Below are positions 1-8,306 of a stretch of 64,000 nt of DNA, piece after piece. A model generated the notes under the pieces. The model was not told the DNA's origin, ran no database searches, and saw only the letters and a program-made list of their open reading frames with translations. The translations under genes and the position numbers were made by a program. The stretch is from Streptomyces sp. CA-278952. Its GTDB lineage: Bacteria; Actinomycetota; Actinomycetes; Streptomycetales; Streptomycetaceae. The DNA lies in contig NZ_CP112880.1 in NCBI RefSeq assembly GCF_028747205.1, positions 2,976,001 through 3,040,000 on the forward strand, read 5' to 3'. Numbering within the stretch: the stretch's first letter is position 1; each line of letters begins with the position of its first letter.

Positions 1-1556
1 CTCGTCACGTCGAGGACGACGCGGTTGACGTCGGCGACCTCGTTGGTGATGCGGGTGGAGATCTTCGCCAGCGTCTCGTACGGCAGACGCGACCAGTCGG
101 CCGTCATGGCGTCCTCGGAGGAGACCGGGCGCAGCACGATCGGGTGGCCGTAGGTGCGGCCGTCGCCCTGGACTCCGACCGAGCGGACGTCGGCGAGGAG
201 GACCACCGGGCACTGCCAGATGTCGCGGTCCAGGCCGGCCGCCGTCAGCTCCTCGCGGGCGATGGCGTCGGCGTCGCGGAGCAGGTCCAGGCGCTCCTTG
301 GTGACCTCTCCGACGATGCGGATGCCGAGGCCGGGGCCGGGGAAGGGCTGGCGCTGGACGATCTCCTCGGGGAGGCCCAGCTCCTGGCCGACCATGCGGA
401 CCTCGTCCTTGAACAGCTGGCGCAGCGGCTCGACGAGCTGGAACTCGATGTCGTCGGGGAGTCCGCCGACGTTGTGGTGGGACTTGATGTTGGCGGTGCC
501 GGTGCCGCCGCCGGACTCGACGACGTCGGGGTAGAGCGTGCCCTGGACGAGGAAGGCGACCTCCGGGCCGTCCTCCTGGAGGATCTCCAGCTGGGCCTGC
601 TCGAAGACGCGGATGAACTCGCGGCCGATGATCTTCCGCTTCTGCTCGGGGTCGGAGACCCCGGCCAGGGCGTCGAGGAAGCGCTTCTGTGCGTCGACCA
701 CCTTCAGCTTCGCGCCGGTCGCGGCCACGAAGTCCTTCTCGACCTGCTCGGTCTCGCCCTTGCGCATCAGGCCGTGGTCGACGTACACGCAGGTGAGCTG
801 GGAGCCGATGGCCTTCTGGACGAGGGCCGCGGCCACCGCGGAGTCCACGCCGCCGGAGAGGCCGCAGATGGCGCGCTTGTCGCCGACCTGCTCGCGGATG
901 AGCGCGATCTGCTCCTCGACCACGTTGGTCGTGGTCCAGTTCGGCTCGATGCCCGCGCCGCGGTAGAGGAAGTGCTCCAGAACCTGCTGGCCGTGGGTCG
1001 AGTGCATGACCTCCGGGTGGTACTGGACGCCGTAGAGCTTCTTCTCGTCGTTCTCGAAGGCGGCGACCGGCACGACGTCGGTGGACGCGGTGACGGTGAA
1101 TCCCTCGGGGGCGGCCGAGCAGGCGTCGCCGTGCGACATCCACACCGGCTGCTCGGTGGGCGTGCCCTCGAAGAGCGTCGAGCCCGCCTTGCTGACGTGC
1201 AGCGGGGTACGGCCGTACTCACGGGCCCCGTTGTCGTCGACCGTGCCGCCGAGCGTGGTGGCCATCAGCTGGAAGCCGTAGCACATGCCGAAGACGGGCA
1301 CCCCGGCCTCGAAGAGCGCGCGGTCCAGGGACGGCGCGCCCTCCGCGTACACCGACGACGGGCCGCCGGAGAGGATGATCGCGCGCGGGTTCTTGGCCAG
1401 CATCTCGGCCACCGGCATGGTGGACGGGACGATCTCGCTGTAGACCCGGGCCTCACGGACACGGCGGGCGATGAGCTGGGCGTACTGCGCGCCGAAGTCG
1501 ACGACGAGGACCACGTCGGCCGTGGCGTCGGGGGCGGCGGGGGGTGCTGCTGGCAC
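1..1556 (-). CDS. guaA: GMP synthase (glutamine-hydrolysing), 3' end cut by window edge
   Basis: Converts XMP, ATP and glutamine to GMP in the cytosol, the last step of guanine nucleotide synthesis. A GTG at 1556 is chosen because the family's start ([13 protein letters not shown], then [15 protein letters not shown]) follows directly. The class I glutamine amidotransferase domain comes first, with nucleophile Cys92 in GMCYGFQ and the His180/Glu182 pair in YHPE. The ATP-pyrophosphatase loop SGGVDS lies near residue 235. Reading stops at ...RVVLDVTS, so 518 codons are present and only about eight residues of the usual C-terminus are missing. guaB and guaB3 lie 20 kb away on the same strand. 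Confidence 0.97.
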   Translation of the reverse strand, partial: MPAAPPAAPDATADVVLVVDFGAQYAQLIARRVREARVYSEIVPSTMPVAEMLAKNPRAIILSGGPSSVYAEGAPSLDRALFEAGVPVFGMCYGFQLMATTLGGTVDDNGAREYGRTPLHVSKAGSTLFEGTPTEQPVWMSHGDACSAAPEGFTVTASTDVVPVAAFENDEKKLYGVQYHPEVMHSTHGQQVLEHFLYRGAGIEPNWTTTNVVEEQIALIREQVGDKRAICGLSGGVDSAVAAALVQKAIGSQLTCVYVDHGLMRKGETEQVEKDFVAATGAKLKVVDAQKRFLDALAGVSDPEQKRKIIGREFIRVFEQAQLEILQEDGPEVAFLVQGTLYPDVVESGGGTGTANIKSHHNVGGLPDDIEFQLVEPLRQLFKDEVRMVGQELGLPEEIVQRQPFPGPGLGIRIVGEVTKERLDLLRDADAIAREELTAAGLDRDIWQCPVVLLADVRSVGVQGDGRTYGHPIVLRPVSSEDAMTADWSRLPYETLAKISTRITNEVADVNRVVLDVT

Positions 1557-1742
1557 GGGGGCGGCCTTCCGGCGGTGGTGAAGGGGGTCGGTTCTTCCAA
1601 TTCTACCGGCCGTGCGCGAGCCCTCCGCCGGGCCGGGGGCCGGGGCCGGCGGGACGGGGACGGGGGACGCGGGACGGGGCCGGGGGACGGAGCCGACGCC
1701 TCAAGGCCGGTGCTCGTCGCGTCTCAGGATCCGGGCCCCGTT

Positions 1743-1782
1743 TTGTGGGCGCCGCCGGGCCGGGGCCATACTGTGCCCCATG
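1743..1782 (+). promoter_or_regulatory. Vegetative-type promoter giving a leaderless transcript
   Basis: TTGTGG (1743-1748) and CATACT (1767-1772) are separated by 18 bp, close to the -35/-10 consensus of the main streptomycete sigma factor. The expected transcription start, about seven bases past the -10, falls on the ATG at 1780. The first ORF would therefore be translated from a leaderless mRNA, which is common in actinobacteria. The assignment is by eye only. Confidence 0.6.
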
Positions 1783-1851
1783 CGTCAGCACACGACCTCC
1801 GTCTTTACCTATGGCATCCGGCCCGCCGGCTGCCATGGTCGTGCTGCTTGA
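1780..1851 (+). CDS. Putative leader peptide upstream of chorismate mutase (23 aa)
   Basis: A short ORF of 23 codons starts with ATG at the predicted transcription start and ends with TGA at 1851, 110 bp before the chorismate mutase ATG. It contains the stretch SVFTYGI, in which Phe is TTT and Tyr is TAT. Both codons are rare in this very GC-rich genome, where TTC and TAC dominate. Chorismate mutase feeds Phe and Tyr synthesis, so these codons could sense charged tRNA-Phe and tRNA-Tyr. The second half of the ORF is itself a hairpin (ATGGCATCCGGC 1811-1822 against GCCGGCTGCCAT 1825-1836). The function is inferred from position, codons and structure; I know of no named leader of this sequence. 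Confidence 0.5.
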   Translation: MRQHTTSVFTYGIRPAGCHGRAA

Positions 1852-1874
1852 GCTACTGACAAGCAACGTTCCAG

Positions 1875-1935
1875 GCGCCCCGGGCCAGCAGGCCCGGGGC
1901 GTCTCGCGTATCCCGGGCCTGCTGGCCCCGGGGGG
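1875..1935 (+). promoter_or_regulatory. Two competing RNA hairpins (attenuator-like) before chorismate mutase
   Basis: Hairpin B (1875-1902) has a 12-bp stem (GCGCCCCGGGCC against GGCCCGGGGCGT) with loop AGCA. Segment C (1912-1932) reads CCCGGGCC TGCT GGCCCCGGG and can fold on itself with one bulge. C is also almost the reverse complement of B, including complementary loops (AGCA/TGCT), so B and C can instead pair over about 21 bp. Neither has a T-run. The ribosome binding site GGGAG (1949-1953) of the gene follows 17 bases later. The layout, leader ORF then alternative folds then gene, resembles transcriptional or translational attenuation. Confidence 0.55.
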
Positions 1936-1961
1936 CCGTCACCCCACCGGGAGTCACCACC

Positions 1962-2297
1962 ATGAGCAGCACCACCACCGGGACCACCACCGCACCCCCT
2001 GCCGGCACCACCGCCGTCACCCCCGCCGAGCTGACCGGCGCCCGCACGGACGAGGCCGCCGTCCTGATCGGGGGCGCCCGGGAGCGCATCGACGCCCTCG
2101 ACGACCGGATCATCGGCCTCGTCCAGGAACGGATGGCCGTCTCGGCGGTGATCCAGCAGGCCCGCATCGCCTCGGGCGGCCGGCGGGTCAACCTCTCCCG
2201 GGAGACGGCCGTGCTCGGCCACTACAGGGACGCGCTGGGCAAGCCGGGCACCGCGCTGGCGATGACGCTCCTGGAGCTGTGCCGCGGCCGGGTGTGA
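1962..2297 (+). CDS. Chorismate mutase, AroQ-delta type
   Basis: Rearranges chorismate to prephenate, the committed step to Phe and Tyr. It is 111 aa and all-helical. Residues 38-88 (ARERIDALDDRI, then AVSAVIQQARIASGGRR and SRE) align by eye with the M. tuberculosis enzyme Rv0948c, including the ARxASGGxR and SRE elements. That subclass has low activity alone and is activated by binding DAHP synthase through its C-terminal tail. Here the tail ends LLELCRGRV, slightly shorter than the mycobacterial one. The first 33 residues are Thr/Ala-rich and probably flexible. RBS GGGAG is 8 bases before the ATG. It is divergent from guaA and sits behind the leader described above. Confidence 0.9.
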   Translation: MSSTTTGTTTAPPAGTTAVTPAELTGARTDEAAVLIGGARERIDALDDRIIGLVQERMAVSAVIQQARIASGGRRVNLSRETAVLGHYRDALGKPGTALAMTLLELCRGRV

Positions 2298-2482
2298 GGC
2301 TGGTGAGCGGCGCCCGGACGGAACGGTTCTCCGCATGCCGGACAGGGGCCGTACCTGCGTTCGGGCCCCGTCTCACCCGTACGGCGCGTGACCGGGAGCG
2401 CGGTGCCTTCGTTGAGCCTGATGTCCGTGCCAACCAGGGGCGGCATCGGTAGGAAACCACGCGTGGCTCCGCCGGGACGTGT

Positions 2483-2501
2483 GACGTACCGCAGGTACGT
2501 C
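2483..2501. repeat. 8-bp perfect inverted repeat
   Basis: GACGTACC and GGTACGTC flank GCA. With a 3-base loop it could be a small hairpin or a dimer binding site. It sits about 190 bp past the chorismate mutase stop and 150 bp past the stop of the convergent wall protein gene, so a promoter role is unlikely. Confidence 0.4.
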
Positions 2502-2612
2502 GTGGGACCACAACCCGGCGTAAGTGACCGGTCCGCAGGGGACAGCAGCCCGGTCACCCCATATGCGGCCGTACCCGGGGACGCCCGGGTCGGCCGCATC
2601 GGAACGTGTCCA

Positions 2613-2638
2613 GGCGGAGGCCGGCTCCCTCCTCCGCC
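2613..2638. terminator. Probable bidirectional terminator
   Basis: GGCGGAGG (2613-2620) pairs with CCTCCGCC (2631-2638) around a 10-base loop. It lies 17 bp past the stop codon of the minus-strand wall protein gene and downstream of the convergent chorismate mutase. There is no T-run, as usual in Streptomyces. Confidence 0.5.
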
Positions 2639-2654
2639 CCTTCCCCTCCGCCGG

Positions 2655-4424
2655 TCAGGCGTGCCGCCCCCCAGCCCGTCGTCGTGCCGCCGTGAACAGC
2701 ACCAGGCCCGCCGCCAGCGCCGCGGCCGCCGTGCCGGAGGCGATCAGGGCGATCGATCCCGTCGAGGCGAGGCCGCCCCCGCCGCCGGAGCCCCCGGTCG
2801 TACCCGCCGAGCCGCCGCCGGACGTGGTGGAGGCCGAGGGTCCGGAGGTGCCGGACGGGCTCTCCTCCGGGTCCGGGGCCGAGGTCGGCGGGGTGGACGG
2901 TTCGCCGGAGCCGTCACCGGAGCCGCCCGTCGAGCCGCCGGAGTCGGAGCCGCCGCCCTCGCCGTTCAGGACGAGGAACGCGGTGTTGTTGGCCGGCTTC
3001 GGGTCGAACGGCAGCGCCGGGTTCTGCAGCCAGGTGTTGCGGACGGTCACCTCGCCGCCGGCGCCGATCAGGGCCTTGTCGATCCGCAGCTCGAAGGGCA
3101 GGCCGAGGTCGGCCCCGTCCCACACGGTCATCGAGGTGTCGCAGACGTAACGCGGCGCGGGGCTCTCCTGGTCCTCGCGGTACTTGCCGTCGGCGGTCAC
3201 CCCACGGCAGCGGTCCGGCTTCGCGGTCACCGACGCGCCCTGCGGGACGGTGAAGTCGACGGTGGCGACGTCCTCGCCGGAACGGAGGTGGCCGATCCAG
3301 GCGGGGCCCTCGTTGCGGAAGCCGATGTCGGCCTTCACCGTGGTCCCGGCGGCTCCGGACGCCTCGTCGCCGTACGCCACGAAGTCGGCCGTGTTCTTCG
3401 TACGGAAGTCGGCCTCCTGCTGGTTGTCCTGCGGGTTGAGGTCGCTGCCCCGGGCGGTCGCGCCCTGCTGGGAGGCCTTCGCCGGGACCGCCTTCAGCAC
3501 GGGGCCCGCGCCCCGCGCGAAGGGGGCGCCCGCACGCTGGGCGGTGCGCTGGGCGGCGCCGTCCTCGTGGATGCGGTAGACGAAGGTGTCGTAGTAGGCG
3601 CGGGTGGTGGCCTCGATGGTCAGCGGGGTCGCCAGGGTGTACGTCGCGCCCGCCTCGAAGGCGCCCTCGACGGAGCAGAGGGCCGTGGTCCAGCCGATGC
3701 CCGGGACGTCCGGGTCGTCCTCGGTGTACTCGCAGTTGGCGTAGCGCTGCGGAATGTCGAGGCCGCGGGTGTACATGAGGGTGAGCAGAACGCCGTCGGC
3801 GTCCCGGCTGCCCCGGTTGGAGAAGGTGATCGGGGCCTGCTGCTCGTCGCCCGGGTTCAGCTCCTGGTCGAAGGGGAGCCGCTGCATGACCAGGTCGGTG
3901 CCGCCGACCGTGAGCCGGGTGGTGAACGGGGTGAAGGTCGCACCCTCCGCCTCGCCGGTCACCCTGATCGTGCCCGTGGCCCCGGCCCGGCTGCCCTCGG
4001 CGGCGGTGACCCGGAGGTCGGCGGCGGGCTGGCTGCCCGGCCAGATGCCCCAGTCCCGGCAGACCGCCTTCGCGCCGGTGACCTCGCACTCCGCGCTGCT
4101 GGACTCGCCGTCGAACGCCACCTCGGCGACGCCGTCGATGTCGCTGAGGTCGAACGTGAGGGTGAAGTCGCCTCCGTAACCGCCGTTCTCCTCGTCCTGG
4201 CTCGGGTTGTTGACGGTGATTCCAACCGTGGAGTGCTGCGGCTCGCCGCTCTCCGGGTACGGGTTCAGGCCCGTCTCGGCGGGGCCGCCGAGGGCGAACA
4301 CCGGGACGTCGGCGGCCCCCGCCGGGGCGGCCGCCCCGGCGAGCGTGGCCGCGGCCAGCAGGCCCGCGGCGGCGAGAGAGCCCGCCGCACGGCGCAGCGC
4401 GGCTCTCGGAGAGAAGGGTGTCAT
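2655..4424 (-). CDS. Secreted cell-wall protein with sortase E signal (LASTG)
   Basis: 589 aa. The ATG at 4424 has AGAGG six bases upstream. Residues 1-38 form a signal peptide (Arg-rich start, Ala/Leu core, AGAA cleavage region). About 480 residues of extracellular domain follow, with features of repeated beta-sandwich folds (ITFSNRGSRDADG, ADIGFRNEGPAWIG, paired Cys residues). Then comes a Ser/Gly/Pro-rich wall-spanning stretch and a C-terminal sorting signal at about 552: LASTG, a hydrophobic helix, and an RRRAGGRH tail. LAxTG is the motif of the streptomycete class E sortases that anchor chaplins. The protein's task is unknown; it may be a surface adhesin or structural protein. No sortase gene lies nearby. 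Confidence 0.85.
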   Translation of the reverse strand: MTPFSPRAALRRAAGSLAAAGLLAAATLAGAAAPAGAADVPVFALGGPAETGLNPYPESGEPQHSTVGITVNNPSQDEENGGYGGDFTLTFDLSDIDGVAEVAFDGESSSAECEVTGAKAVCRDWGIWPGSQPAADLRVTAAEGSRAGATGTIRVTGEAEGATFTPFTTRLTVGGTDLVMQRLPFDQELNPGDEQQAPITFSNRGSRDADGVLLTLMYTRGLDIPQRYANCEYTEDDPDVPGIGWTTALCSVEGAFEAGATYTLATPLTIEATTRAYYDTFVYRIHEDGAAQRTAQRAGAPFARGAGPVLKAVPAKASQQGATARGSDLNPQDNQQEADFRTKNTADFVAYGDEASGAAGTTVKADIGFRNEGPAWIGHLRSGEDVATVDFTVPQGASVTAKPDRCRGVTADGKYREDQESPAPRYVCDTSMTVWDGADLGLPFELRIDKALIGAGGEVTVRNTWLQNPALPFDPKPANNTAFLVLNGEGGGSDSGGSTGGSGDGSGEPSTPPTSAPDPEESPSGTSGPSASTTSGGGSAGTTGGSGGGGGLASTGSIALIASGTAAAALAAGLVLFTAARRRAGGRHA

Positions 4425-4525
4425 CAAGGACCTCTGGGACTCGTCAGGAGCTGTGTGGCCGCGGTGACAGTCATCGCGGCACGGGTAGGACCGCGCAGCT
4501 CACCGAACAGTTGCCCGGAGAAAGA

Positions 4526-6451
4526 TCACGGATTGGGTACGGGGGTGTTCCCGACGCCCTTCACGCCCGCCCCGGCCTCCGCCGTCCCCTTCGGCGGCAC
4601 CACGGGAATGCCCAGGAACGGCAGCTTCAGCGCGCCGAACGCCTCCTTCGGCACGGCCGGCGCGAGCGGCTCGACGGGGGTGAGCCGCTCGTAGGCCTCG
4701 CCCTGTTCCGGGCGCGGGTCCGCCTCGCCCTTGTTGGGCCACAACGACATCGCGCGCTCGGCCTGGGCGGTGATGGTCAGCGAGGGGTTGACCCCGAGGT
4801 TGGCGGAGACCGCGGAGCCGTCGACGACGCTGATGCCGGGGTGGCCGTAGAGGCGGTGGTACGGGTCGATGACGCCCTCGTCGGCGTTCGCGCCGATCGG
4901 GCAGCCGCCGAGGAAGTGGGCGGTGAGCGGGGTGCCCATCAGTTCGCCGACGTTGGAGCCGGCGAAGCCGTTGATCTCCTCGGCGAGCAGGGTGGCGCTG
5001 TGGGTGGCCTCCGGTATCTGGGTCGGGTTGGGTGCGCCGTGGCCCTGGCGGGCGGTGAGCAGGCCCTTGCCGATGCCGCCCGGTTTGCGGTACGTCGTCA
5101 GGGAGTTGTCCAGCGACTGCATGACCAGGCCGATGATGGTGCGCTCGGACCAGTGGTGGTTGGAGAGCGAACGGGCGGCGAGGGTCGGGTGCTTGACCAT
5201 GTTGGCGAGCCAGCCGCGCACCCGGTGGGCCCCGTAGGGGACCTGGAGTATCGACATCGCGCCCATGGCGTTGGAGCCCTTGCCGTAGCGGACGGGCTCG
5301 ATGTGGGTGTTGTCGTCCGGGTGGATCGAGGAGGTGATCGCGACGCCCTGCGAGAAGTCGGCCTTCGCGGTGCCGTGCTTCTTGCGGTAGCGGCGGTCGC
5401 TGGTCTGGGAGCCGACGAGCGCCTCGGAGTTGGTACGGGTCAGCTCGCCGAGCCGCGCGGAGAGCCGGGGCAGCAGCCCCCGGTCCTTCATGGTGTGCAG
5501 CAGGGTCTGGGTGCCGTACGTGCCCGCGGCGACGACGACCTTCCGGGCGCGCAGCTTCGTGGGCCTCGCCCTGCGGCGGCGGTCGGTGGGGACGGTGAGG
5601 ACCCGGTAGCCGCCCTCGGGGTCGTCGGTGACCGCGACGACGGAGGTCATCGGGTGGATGACCGCTCCGGCCTTCTCGGCGAGGTGGAGGTAGTTCTCGT
5701 TGAGGGTGTTCTTGGCGCCGTGGCGGCAGCCCGTCATGCACTCGCCGCACTCGGTGCAGGCCTTGCGGGCGGGGCCGGCGCCGCCGAAGTACGGGTCGGG
5801 GACGGTGAAGCCGGGCCTGGCCCTCGCCGTGCCGTCGGCATCCTTGCCGTCGCCGAAGAAGACGCCGACCGGGGCCAGGTGGAAGGTGTCGCCGACGCCC
5901 ATGGCCTCGGCCGCGGCCTTGAGGTGGATGTCGGACGGGGTCATGGTCGGGTTGAGGCGGACCCCGAGCATGCGGCGGGCCTGGTCGTAGTACGGCTTCA
6001 GCTCGTCCTGCCAGTCGGTGATCGAGGCCCACTGCCGGTCCTCGAAGAACGGGGCGGGCGGCACGTACAGCGTGTTGGCGTAGTTGAGCGATCCGCCGCC
6101 GACCCCGGCCCCGGCGAGCACCATGACGTTGCCGAGGAGGTGGACGCGCTGGATGCCGAAGAGACCCAGCGCGGGGGCCCAGAGGTAGTTCTTCAGGTCC
6201 CAGGAGGTCTTGGGGAGGGTGCCGGGGGTGAAGCGGCGGCCCGCCTCCAGGATCCCGACCCGGTACCCCTTCTCGGTCAGCCGGAGCGCCGACACCGCGC
6301 CCCCGAAGCCCGATCCGACGACCAGGACGTCGTAGTCGTACGCGGCGTCGTCCTCGGCCGGCACAGGGCTCGCCTGAACAGGGCTCGCCTGAACAGGGGC
6401 CGTCGGCGTGGGGAGCATGGCCTGTTTCTGGGCAGGGCTGTCCTGGGACAT
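4526..6451 (-). CDS. GMC-family FAD oxidoreductase (cholesterol-oxidase-like) with Cys cluster
   Basis: 641 aa flavoprotein; likely an alcohol or sterol oxidase/dehydrogenase. The ATG at 6451 has GAGGAG six bases upstream. Residues 40-71 are the FAD-binding Rossmann start (YDVLVVGSGFGGAVSALRL ... EAG), and GAGVGGGSLNYA at about 114-125 is the second flavin contact. The C-terminal GMC motif includes NLGVNPSLTITAQAERA. Residues 232, 235, 238 and 242 are Cys in ACTECGECMTGCRHGAKNTL, the spacing of a 4Fe-4S ferredoxin site (CX2CX2CX3C). The mycobacterial ChoD group has, as I recall, a similar segment. It lies 65 bp downstream of the aldehyde dehydrogenase gene on the same strand and probably shares its transcript, suggesting an alcohol to aldehyde to acid sequence. 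The substrate is unknown. Confidence 0.85.
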   Translation of the reverse strand: MSQDSPAQKQAMLPTPTAPVQASPVQASPVPAEDDAAYDYDVLVVGSGFGGAVSALRLTEKGYRVGILEAGRRFTPGTLPKTSWDLKNYLWAPALGLFGIQRVHLLGNVMVLAGAGVGGGSLNYANTLYVPPAPFFEDRQWASITDWQDELKPYYDQARRMLGVRLNPTMTPSDIHLKAAAEAMGVGDTFHLAPVGVFFGDGKDADGTARARPGFTVPDPYFGGAGPARKACTECGECMTGCRHGAKNTLNENYLHLAEKAGAVIHPMTSVVAVTDDPEGGYRVLTVPTDRRRRARPTKLRARKVVVAAGTYGTQTLLHTMKDRGLLPRLSARLGELTRTNSEALVGSQTSDRRYRKKHGTAKADFSQGVAITSSIHPDDNTHIEPVRYGKGSNAMGAMSILQVPYGAHRVRGWLANMVKHPTLAARSLSNHHWSERTIIGLVMQSLDNSLTTYRKPGGIGKGLLTARQGHGAPNPTQIPEATHSATLLAEEINGFAGSNVGELMGTPLTAHFLGGCPIGANADEGVIDPYHRLYGHPGISVVDGSAVSANLGVNPSLTITAQAERAMSLWPNKGEADPRPEQGEAYERLTPVEPLAPAVPKEAFGALKLPFLGIPVVPPKGTAEAGAGVKGVGNTPVPNP

Positions 6452-6516
6452 GGCACTCCTCGGAACGGAATCGGTACGAAAAGGGCGGAAGTCGCTACGG
6501 CTCGGCTCCCGGGGCG

Positions 6517-8133
6517 TCAGCGCAGCCGGAACGCCTTCATCGCCTTGAGGCTGCTGGTCATGATCGCGGCGTACTTCTCGTCGTCCATCCCGAAGGCGGG
6601 CGCGAGTGGCATCAGCCGCTGCTGGGCGACGGTCTGGGCCTCGGTGAACTTGAGGATGCCCTCGGAGCCGTGCCGTCGGCCGAGGCCGGAATCCTTCATG
6701 CCGCCCATCGGGGCCTGGACGCTGCCGTACGCGGGGGCGAACCCTTCGTTGATGTTGACGGTGCCGGTGCGCAGGCGGGCCGCGACCTGGTGACCGCGGC
6801 GGGAGTCGGTGGTCCAGACGCTGGAGTTGAGGCCGTACGGGGTGGCGTTGGCCAGCGCGATCACCTCGTCCTCGTCGCTGAAGCGGTAGATCGAGACGAC
6901 CGGCCCGAAGGTCTCCTCGGTGCAGACGGCCATCGGGGCCTCCACCCCGTCGAGGATGGTCGGCTCGTAGAACAGCGGGCCGATGTCGGGGCGGGCGACG
7001 CCGCCGGCGACGAGCTTCGCACCCTTCTCCACGGCCTCGTCGACGTGGCGTGTGACGGCCTCCAGCTGGCGTTCGCCCACGAGGGAGCCCATGTCGGCCC
7101 CGTAGGCGAGGGCGCTGCCGAGCCGCATGGCCTTCGTCCGGGTGGCGAAGCGCTCCACGAAGTCGTCGGCGACGGACTCGTGGACGTACAGCCGCTCGAT
7201 GGAGATGCAGAGCTGTCCGGCGGAGGAGAAGCAGGCGCGGACGGCTCCGGCGGCAGCCTTCTCGACGTCGGCGTCCTTCAGCACGAGCATGGCGTTCTTG
7301 CCGCCGAGCTCCAGGGAGACGCCGACCAGCCGGGACGCGGCGCCGACGGCGACCTCGCGGCCGGTGCGGGTGGAGCCGGTGAAGGAGACGTAGTCGGCGC
7401 GGCTGACGACCTCGGGTCCCACGACGGGCCCCTCGCCGAGGACGACCTGGAAGACCTCGGCGGGCAGTCCGGCCTCGATCAGCAGGTCGCGGGCCCACAG
7501 GGCGGTGAGCGCGGTCTCCGTGTCGGGCTTCATCACGACGGCGTTGCCGGAGACGAACGCGGGCAGCGCATCGCCCACGGAGAGTTCGAGCGGGTAGTTC
7601 CAGGGGGCGATCTGGCCGACGACGCCGCGCGGCTGGCGCAGTTCGGTGACCTTGGTCAGGATCGGGACGACGCCGGTGCGGCGGCGGGGCTTGAGGTAGG
7701 CGGCGGCCTTGCGCCCGTAGTGGCGGGCGGCGACGGCGACGGCCTGCACCTCCTCGTGGGCGTGCAGGCGGGCCTTGCCGGTCTCCAGCTGGATGAGGTC
7801 GAGGACCTCGGACTGGCGGCTGAGGACGAGGTCGTGGAAGCGCAGCAGGACGGCGGCGCGCTGCCGTACGGGGACGGCGGCCCAGACGGGCTGGGCGGCG
7901 CGGGCCCGGCCGAAGGCGGTGGCGACGTCCTCGGGGGTGGACTCGGGCAGGTCGGCCAGCTTCTCCCCGGTGAAGGGGGTGTGGTTGGCCGTGCGGCCCG
8001 ACCCGACGACGCCACGGGTCAGCTGGGCGATCACCTCGGGGGTGACCACGTCGGCGGCGGTGCGCACCCCGGCGGGGGCGACCGCCACGGGGTTCGTACC
8101 GAGAGGGGCGTCAGGGGCCTGCGAGTCCGTCAT
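6517..8133 (-). CDS. gabD2: Succinate-semialdehyde dehydrogenase / NAD(P)+ aldehyde dehydrogenase
   Basis: 538 aa enzyme of the aldehyde dehydrogenase superfamily that oxidises an aldehyde, probably succinic semialdehyde, to the acid. Seen: PWNYPLE (about 178), the cofactor-binding FTGSTRTGRE (251-260), general base Glu275 in SLELGGKNA, and nucleophile Cys309 in SSAGQLCIS. The first 40 residues are a variable extension. No Shine-Dalgarno is visible. CATACT (8143-8148, read on the minus strand) ends 9 bases before the ATG, so the message may be nearly leaderless. A palindrome GGGTACCC (8165-8172) lies just upstream. The GMC oxidoreductase follows and is probably co-transcribed. Confidence 0.88.
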   Translation of the reverse strand: MTDSQAPDAPLGTNPVAVAPAGVRTAADVVTPEVIAQLTRGVVGSGRTANHTPFTGEKLADLPESTPEDVATAFGRARAAQPVWAAVPVRQRAAVLLRFHDLVLSRQSEVLDLIQLETGKARLHAHEEVQAVAVAARHYGRKAAAYLKPRRRTGVVPILTKVTELRQPRGVVGQIAPWNYPLELSVGDALPAFVSGNAVVMKPDTETALTALWARDLLIEAGLPAEVFQVVLGEGPVVGPEVVSRADYVSFTGSTRTGREVAVGAASRLVGVSLELGGKNAMLVLKDADVEKAAAGAVRACFSSAGQLCISIERLYVHESVADDFVERFATRTKAMRLGSALAYGADMGSLVGERQLEAVTRHVDEAVEKGAKLVAGGVARPDIGPLFYEPTILDGVEAPMAVCTEETFGPVVSIYRFSDEDEVIALANATPYGLNSSVWTTDSRRGHQVAARLRTGTVNINEGFAPAYGSVQAPMGGMKDSGLGRRHGSEGILKFTEAQTVAQQRLMPLAPAFGMDDEKYAAIMTSSLKAMKAFRLR

Positions 8134-8164
8134 GAGGCCGAGAGTATGTCCAGCCGCAGCCTTT

Positions 8165-8172
8165 GGGTACCC
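8165..8172. promoter_or_regulatory. Palindrome GGGTACCC upstream of aldehyde dehydrogenase
   Basis: GGGTACCC lies inside TGGGTACCCGTGGGTA, which also holds a TGGGTA direct repeat, about 20 bp upstream of the presumed -10 (CATACT) of the dehydrogenase gene. The position fits an operator or activator site. No regulator gene is adjacent. Confidence 0.3.
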
Positions 8173-8306
8173 GTGGGTAACAGTTTTTCACAGGACCCGC
8201 CACCCCTGCCGGGGGCTCTCCCCGAACGAGCCAGTGATCGCTGGCGACATAACCGCTGATCAGTGGCTATGCGGCCGACCGCCGCCCGGCGGTGGGCCCG
8301 CGGCGC

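Larger units (their letters stand above)
2298..2654. other. Intergenic region between convergent genes
   Basis: 357 bp without a convincing gene; reading frames crossing it are antisense shadows of the neighbouring CDS. It holds a perfect inverted repeat GACGTACC-GCA-GGTACGTC (2483-2501) and a probable terminator (2613-2638). Nothing else is recognisable. Confidence 0.6.

Noticed and set aside
144..1859. A 571-codon plus-strand frame over guaA
   Set aside because: Antisense to guaA, whose domains and active-site residues are all in the minus frame; the translation is Val/Asp/Gly/Leu-rich filler.
2388..6793. Long plus-strand frames over the wall protein and GMC oxidoreductase genes
   Set aside because: Shadows of the minus-strand genes with signal peptide, sorting signal and FAD motifs; no recognisable protein on the plus strand.
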